Below are positions 59,591 through 64,000 of a DNA stretch of 64,000 bases, piece after piece. The DNA is from [Clostridium] asparagiforme DSM 15981 (lineage in GTDB: Bacteria; Bacillota; Clostridia; Lachnospirales; Lachnospiraceae). The stretch is taken from positions 4,464,001-4,528,000 of the forward strand of contig CP102272.1 in NCBI GenBank assembly GCA_025149125.1. The letters are read 5' to 3'. The notes under the pieces are model-generated. The model ran no database searches. It saw only the letters and a list, made by a program, of their open reading frames with translations, and had not been told where the DNA came from. A program made the translations under genes and the position numbers. Every line of letters begins with the position of its first letter. Position 1 is the stretch's first letter.

Positions 59591-60931
59591 TCAGCCCACA
59601 ACTTCCACCTTTCGGATCAGGTCGATGGCCCACGCCTCGTCCTCCGCCCGCCCGGAGGTGATGCTGACGATTGTCAGCTGATCCCTGTACACGATCTGGG
59701 CCGCCACGGTGTAGGCGATGCTCTCCTTAAGCCCCGTATCCTCCTGAGGCTCCCCGCGCCGGAAGGCCAGGCTCTCGCCCACCAGCACCGCATCGGTCAC
59801 CGCAGGTTTTCCCGGCAGCGGCCGCTTTGACGGCTTGTAGACCGCAAGCTTCCCGATCGCGCCTCCCGCGGCGAATTCCTCCGTCCGCAGCACCGTCTCC
59901 CGCTCAAAGGGCTCCGGGCGGATCTGGGCGTCCCCCTCGGTCTTGACCGCGCAGATGTAGTAATCCCGGCGGTTTCCATCGCTCTCATCATAATAGCGCT
60001 CCGAGTTTCCCTGGGTCTGCAGGTCGTAGAGAAAGCTTCCCGGCACCGCAAAGCGCATCCGGCCGATGGTCCGCTGCAAAAGCCCTCTGCGGCAGCCCAC
60101 GGGCTGCTCCTCCGTCATAGGGCACACGCCGGTAAGGTCCGCCGGTTCATGTCCGTCCAAAGCGCACACCTCCCGGTATTCCGCCACGGGAAACGGCACC
60201 GTCCGGTCCATTTCCAGGGTTTTTTCCAGCAAACGGATCACCTCGCGGTTGACCAGCAGGTCCTCATTGCTGCGGGAGGAGGGCTTAAAATAGCACTGCT
60301 GATTGAGCAGCACCAGGGCGCAGTTGCGGAAATACCAGGCGTCCTTCTCCTCGTCGCACCACACAAAAAAATCCTTGGCAAAGGCGTTCGTCAGCCCGGA
60401 CTGGACGATCCCCTTAAGCTCCCGGACTCCGAAGCCCCGGATATGGGTCATCACGATTCCCGGCTGCTCCTGGGGCAGGTAATAGTCCGAGGGCCAGCAC
60501 ACCAGCTTGCCCTCGCCCGTCCCCACCCGGGATACAATAGCGTGGAGCAGCTTCTTAAACCAGCCGTAGAAATACTCCCGGCGCATGCGCTCGAAATTCC
60601 GGTCCGCGTAAAACCCGGTGGGGTCCTTTACCGAGAGCTTCAGGCTCCCCCTGGCCGCGAACAGTTCCAGAAAATAGACCACGGCCGCATGAAATCCCGG
60701 CCCCGCAATATTGGTCTGGCAGTCCCCCACCAGCTGCTTTCCCTTCCAGGTCATCCACAAAAATCCCTCCGGGCACAGCTGGTAGACCACATATCCGGAA
60801 ATCACGTCGCAGTGATACCCCAGCTCCTTTGCCAGCCCTTTGGTGAACCCTGCGGTCTGCTCCCCGTCCCAGGGCTTTGTGCCCGTCAGGCTCATCTTCG
60901 GTTCCATCGTAAATGAAATGGTAATGCTCAT
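59591..60931 (-). CDS. Unrecognised 446-residue cytoplasmic protein
   Basis: I do not recognise this protein. It has no signal peptide or membrane helix, is rich in aromatic residues, and has several cysteines. Visible segments include YHCDVISGYVVYQLCPEGFLWMTWKG near the N-terminus and a C-terminal strand-rich part ending YRDQLTIVSITSGRAEDEAW. The ATG at 60931 has GAGAGG 9 nt upstream; an earlier GTG in frame lacks a site. It lies between the DUF3798 operon and a LysR gene, on the same strand as both. The coding pattern is normal for the window. Confidence 0.7.
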   Translation of the reverse strand: MSITISFTMEPKMSLTGTKPWDGEQTAGFTKGLAKELGYHCDVISGYVVYQLCPEGFLWMTWKGKQLVGDCQTNIAGPGFHAAVVYFLELFAARGSLKLSVKDPTGFYADRNFERMRREYFYGWFKKLLHAIVSRVGTGEGKLVCWPSDYYLPQEQPGIVMTHIRGFGVRELKGIVQSGLTNAFAKDFFVWCDEEKDAWYFRNCALVLLNQQCYFKPSSRSNEDLLVNREVIRLLEKTLEMDRTVPFPVAEYREVCALDGHEPADLTGVCPMTEEQPVGCRRGLLQRTIGRMRFAVPGSFLYDLQTQGNSERYYDESDGNRRDYYICAVKTEGDAQIRPEPFERETVLRTEEFAAGGAIGKLAVYKPSKRPLPGKPAVTDAVLVGESLAFRRGEPQEDTGLKESIAYTVAAQIVYRDQLTIVSITSGRAEDEAWAIDLIRKVEVVG

Positions 60932-60985
60932 CTGACCAATCCTCTCTCCCACTTCCTATTTCTATGTCCGCAAAACAGACAACGC

Positions 60986-61879
60986 TCACTTGCCCCGGAG
61001 CTGCTCGTAAATCTCCCGGATATTCTCAATAATCTCAGGGTGCATGAAATCCTTCAGGTAGACGATGTCGATCTGGCGGACCATACTGGAATTCTCGATG
61101 GGGATGACGGCCAGCCGTCCGGCCGCCGCTTCCTCCCTGCAGGCGCTCTTGGCAATCACCGTGATCCCCATATCCATGCTCACCAGCTCCTTGATCATAG
61201 CCACGTTGTCCAGCTCCATCATCACATTGAAGCCCTCCAGGGACAGCCCCCTTGCCTCCAGATGTTTCTCAAACAGCTGTCTCGTTCCGGCGCTGCGGCT
61301 GCGCAGGATCAGCTTTTCGTGGCGGATATCCTCCACGGAAGCCGTCTTGGCCCGGGCCAGCCGGTGCATGGGCGAAACGGCCAGACAGAGGTAATCCGTG
61401 TCCAGAGCCGTGGTCACCAGGCTCTCATCCGGCACCGCGCCCTCCACAACCCCAAAATCCAGCTCATAGGTTTTGAGCCGGTTATAAATTTTTTGAATCG
61501 TGTTCATACAAATGTTTATATGTATTTTGGGATTTTCATTGCAGAGCGTAGCCAAAACCTGGGGCAGAATGGTCTCGCCCGCAGTTGGGGTGATGCCCAC
61601 GTTTAAGTGCCCGGCCCCCGTCTTGCTGTCCTCCAGCGCCTGGCAGGCATTCGCGTACACAGCGGCGGCCCGCTTGGCATATTGTACGAGAATTTTCCCC
61701 TGGGGCGTCAATTTCAACTTATTTTTATCTCTATAAAATAATTTAATATTGAATTCCGTTTCCAGCAACCGTATGTGGTGGCTCACCGCCGGCTGCGTCA
61801 GGTTCAGTTTCGCCGCCGCTTTCGTGTAACTTCCGGTTTGTACCACTGCCAGAAGCGTATTCGCCTTTGAATCAAACAT
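60986..61879 (-). CDS. LysR-family transcriptional regulator
   Basis: 297 residues. The N-terminal winged helix reads SYTKAAAKLNLTQPAVSHHIRLLETEFNIKLF, and a LysR substrate-binding domain follows (about 90-295, with LNVGITPTAGETILPQVLATL). It is divergent from the CPA2 antiporter gene, the usual arrangement for a LysR regulator and its target. GGAGG precedes the ATG. The effector is unknown. Confidence 0.93.
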   Translation of the reverse strand: MFDSKANTLLAVVQTGSYTKAAAKLNLTQPAVSHHIRLLETEFNIKLFYRDKNKLKLTPQGKILVQYAKRAAAVYANACQALEDSKTGAGHLNVGITPTAGETILPQVLATLCNENPKIHINICMNTIQKIYNRLKTYELDFGVVEGAVPDESLVTTALDTDYLCLAVSPMHRLARAKTASVEDIRHEKLILRSRSAGTRQLFEKHLEARGLSLEGFNVMMELDNVAMIKELVSMDMGITVIAKSACREEAAAGRLAVIPIENSSMVRQIDIVYLKDFMHPEIIENIREIYEQLRGK

Positions 61880-61896
61880 ACCCCGTCCTCCTCAGC

Positions 61897-61917
61897 GGCA
61901 TAAATTTTCTTTATGCC
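61897..61917. promoter_or_regulatory. LysR-type binding site
   Basis: GGCATAAA-N5-TTTATGCC is a perfect 8-bp dyad containing the T-N11-A core of LysR sites (T at 61901, A at 61913). It lies 18 bp upstream of the lysR start and in the 270-nt divergent region shared with the antiporter gene. A weak candidate promoter for the antiporter, TTGAGC-19-TATACA, is at 62097-62127. Confidence 0.65.
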
Positions 61918-62149
61918 CCAATCAATTTATATCATTTGATTTTATCACCAAACGCTACTATAATCAAGCAGAACAAAGAAATAGCTTCATTCCACCGGGG
62001 GAAAGCGTGGATAAAAGCCGCTTATGTATGAAAGGCTGGAAAGCCTGTGACCGAAGCATTTCAGCATGATTTCCGGTATTTCATATATACACGGCTTTGA
62101 GCTATGACATGATGTATCAGTTATACATAATGGAAAGGGGAGTATCACT

Positions 62150-63472
62150 ATGGCTCAAATTTTATTAAATCTTCATGGTTCCGGAATCATCCTCACCGCA
62201 GCAATTATGCTGATTTCCGGATTTCTGTTCACAAGACTCACCAAACTGGCGCACCTTCCCAACGTCACCGGATATATTCTGTCCGGTGTTTTGATCGGAC
62301 CCTGGTGCCTGCACCTGGTTCCCCAGGAGTATATCAGCCAGATGGATTTCATCACCGACGTGGCGCTTGCCTTCATCGCCTTCGGCGTGGGCAAATACTT
62401 CAAGCTCTCGGCCCTGAAAAAGAGCGGAATCAAGGTCGTTATCCTGACCCTGTTTGAATCCCTCACCGCCGGCGTGCTGATCACCATCGTCATGCTGCTG
62501 TTAGGGCTGTCTCTGCCCTTCTCGCTGCTGCTGGGCGCCATCGGCTGCGCCACCGCGCCGGCCTCCACCATCATGACCATCCGCCAGTACAAGGCGAAAG
62601 GCCACTTTATCGACACAATCTTACAGGTAGTGGCTCTGGACGACGCCGTTGCCCTGATCGCCTTCAGCGTTTGCGCCGCCATCGTGCAGGCCACCGCAGG
62701 CGAGGGCGGCCTGAACATGACCCAGCTTCTGCTGCCCATTTTCTTCAACATCGTGGCTCTGCTCATCGGCGGAGGCAGCGGCTGGCTCCTCAGCAAGCTG
62801 ATCCACGAGCGCCGCAGCAAAGACCACAGCCTGGTGCTGGCCTGCGTGTGCATTATGGGCGTTGCCGGTTTCTGTTCCACCATGAACGTATCCCCGCTGC
62901 TGGCCTGCATGGCCTCCGGCACCATCTACATCAACACCAGCGGAAACAAGCACCTGTTCAAGCAGCTGAACCAGTTCACCCCGCCCCTGTTGGTTATGTT
63001 CTTCGTGCTGTCCGGCATGCGGCTCTCTCTGCCCAGCCTGATCAGCGCCGGTTTTGTGGGCGTGATCTACTTCCTGGTCCGTATCGTTGGCAAATACCTT
63101 GGTTCCACCCTGGGCGCCCTGGTAACCAATGCGACACCTGAGATAAAGAAATACTTCGGTCTGGCCTTAATCCCCCAGGCAGGCGTATCCATCGGCCTGG
63201 CCGTGCTTGGCCAAAGAATGCTTCCGGCCGCCAGCGGCGAGATGCTCTCCACGATCATCCTGTCCAGCGGAATCCTCTACGAGATGGTAGGCCCGGCCTG
63301 CGCCAAAGCAGCCATCCGCCTCTCCGGCAGCATCCCCGCCAAGAAGGCCGAGACCAAACCCGCCGCCAAAGCTGCCAAACCCGAGCAGCCCGCCGACGCC
63401 CCCCAGAAAGTCGCCTCCCAGGATCTGGCGTCCGAAGCAGCTTTGGAGCTGGCGGCCGCCCATCACTCATAA
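62150..63472 (+). CDS. CPA2-family cation:proton antiporter
   Basis: 440 residues with about 11-12 membrane helices, of the Kef/NapA-like monovalent cation:proton antiporter-2 family. VTGYILSGVLIGPWCL, LAFIAFGVGKYFKL and VVALDDAVALIAFSV (with the Asp pair of the ion site) are visible. The C-terminal 50 residues are a soluble Ala/Lys/Pro-rich tail (PAKKAETKPAAKAAKPEQ); no TrkA domain is present. It diverges from the LysR gene. AAGGGGAG precedes the ATG. Confidence 0.9.
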   Translation: MAQILLNLHGSGIILTAAIMLISGFLFTRLTKLAHLPNVTGYILSGVLIGPWCLHLVPQEYISQMDFITDVALAFIAFGVGKYFKLSALKKSGIKVVILTLFESLTAGVLITIVMLLLGLSLPFSLLLGAIGCATAPASTIMTIRQYKAKGHFIDTILQVVALDDAVALIAFSVCAAIVQATAGEGGLNMTQLLLPIFFNIVALLIGGGSGWLLSKLIHERRSKDHSLVLACVCIMGVAGFCSTMNVSPLLACMASGTIYINTSGNKHLFKQLNQFTPPLLVMFFVLSGMRLSLPSLISAGFVGVIYFLVRIVGKYLGSTLGALVTNATPEIKKYFGLALIPQAGVSIGLAVLGQRMLPAASGEMLSTIILSSGILYEMVGPACAKAAIRLSGSIPAKKAETKPAAKAAKPEQPADAPQKVASQDLASEAALELAAAHHS

Positions 63473-63480
63473 CCTCAAGC

Positions 63481-63528
63481 AAAGAGCTGCTACTCCGGCC
63501 AATGAATCGGAGCAGCAGCTCTTTTTTT
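63481..63528 (+). terminator. Terminator of the antiporter gene
   Basis: A 17-bp stem with one mismatch (63481-63497 / 63507-63523), followed by T to 63528, 8 nt after the stop. Confidence 0.9.
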
Positions 63529-63650
63529 CTATCCAAAAAACATTATGAAATGCGAAACTCCACTTACGCCGGAATAAAAGTGGCCGCCTATTAAAGACAT
63601 AGAAATAAACGTCTCATTTCAAAGTCCCTATCTGCCTCTTTTATTCAGAT

Positions 63651-63679
63651 TTTACTTATGTTTTCATTTATGGTATACT
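63651..63679 (+). promoter_or_regulatory. Promoter of the wall-binding protein gene
   Basis: TTTACT (63651-63656), a 17-bp spacer and TATACT (63674-63679), 41 nt before the ATG, in an AT-rich stretch. Confidence 0.72.
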
Positions 63680-63720
63680 ATTTGTTAAGAAACGATGACC
63701 ACTGCAAAGGGGAGGATAAA

Positions 63721-64000
63721 ATGAGACTAAAAAAATGGGTAAGAATAATTGGATTAACAGCCGTCTTTTCTGTATCTATTTCGTTTTCAAGTCTTGCCGC
63801 ATGGCAGCAGGATGCAAATGGATGGGCATATCAAAACGATGATGGCACTTATCCCAAAGAAGAATGGAAACAAATTGATAACTCGTGGTACTACTTTGAT
63901 CAAAATGGTTACCGTCTTACAGGAGAGCAAAAAATAGGATTTAACTACTATTACTTTGACGATGCCGGAGTTATGGCCTCCTCATGTAAGATACAATTTT
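63721..64000 (+). CDS. Secreted cell-wall-binding-repeat protein, partial
   Basis: The first 93 codons of a gene cut by the right edge. A signal peptide (about 1-27, ending SSLAA) is followed by aromatic repeats: WQQDANGWAYQNDDGTYP, WKQIDNSWYYFDQNGYRLTG and FNYYYFDDAGVMAS. These match choline/glucan-binding (CW-type) repeats that hold proteins on the cell wall. The catalytic part, if any, is off the window. AAAGGGGAGG lies upstream of the ATG. Base composition is more AT-rich than its neighbours. Confidence 0.85.
   Translation, partial: MRLKKWVRIIGLTAVFSVSISFSSLAAWQQDANGWAYQNDDGTYPKEEWKQIDNSWYYFDQNGYRLTGEQKIGFNYYYFDDAGVMASSCKIQF

Overview
This window looks like chromosomal DNA from an anaerobic, spore-forming member of the Bacillota, most likely a Clostridia / Lachnospiraceae-type gut bacterium. 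The evidence is a germination protease (gpr), a GerMN-domain lipoprotein, a DegV protein, strong GGAGG ribosome binding sites, PTS and BMP-type ABC transporters, oxygen-sensitive Fe-S serine dehydratase and a TxpA-like type I toxin. By eye most coding DNA is GC-rich. AT-rich exceptions are 3.27-3.60 kb (divergent promoter region), about 32.5-33.55 kb (small genes plus a toxin-antitoxin locus) and 63.5-64.0 kb. No rRNA, tRNA, CRISPR array or transposase was recognised.

Layout, left to right. (1) 0-6.2 kb: a galactitol-type PTS (EIIA, EIIB, EIIC and a partial EI, minus strand) diverges from an RpiB-like isomerase, a TIM-like isomerase and a RuBisCO-like protein (plus strand). The last three match the DerI / LerI / OiaX enzymes of D-apiose-type catabolism. 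(2) 6.5-11 kb: a secreted CAP protein with WalR-like boxes, L-serine dehydratase (sdaAB, sdaAA), gpr and rpsT. (3) 11-16.6 kb: a GPH sugar symporter, a GH3 glycosidase, a HAD hydrolase and a divergent AraC regulator. (4) 16.6-22 kb: a TetR-linked BMP/nucleoside-type ABC importer. (5) 22.3-27 kb: a four-carbon acid-sugar operon (kinase, GntP permease, PdxA2-type dehydrogenase, DeoR). (6) 27.2-30.7 kb: a UPF0340 protein, holA and a YtcJ-like amidohydrolase. (7) 30.7-34 kb: three tandem hairpin repeats in front of a Lon-like AAA+ ATPase, a 51-residue membrane protein, a DUF1284-like protein, a type I toxin-antitoxin locus and a low-molecular-weight phosphatase. (8) 34.2-46 kb: a large minus-strand operon with PucR, a ring-opening amidohydrolase (cyanuric acid hydrolase / barbiturase family), a cytosine-deaminase-like amidohydrolase, two permeases, the three oxamate-transcarbamylase-type subunits and carbamate kinase. 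(9) 46-53.6 kb: comEC, a GerMN lipoprotein, a histidine kinase, degV and an ABC exporter. (10) 53.8-59.5 kb: a second ABC importer with a DUF3798-type binding protein. (11) 59.6-64 kb: an unrecognised protein, a LysR regulator, a CPA2 antiporter and a cut-off wall-binding protein.

The housekeeping genes comEC, holA, rpsT and gpr are neighbours in many Bacillota, but here they are spread over about 39 kb with catabolic modules between them. Two modules look the most novel. One is PTS import feeding a RuBisCO-like decarboxylase and a two-isomerase route to erythrose-4-phosphate. The other couples opening of an N-heterocyclic ring to carbamoyl-phosphate formation and ATP synthesis. The reactions are inferred from families and context; no homology search or biochemical test was possible here.
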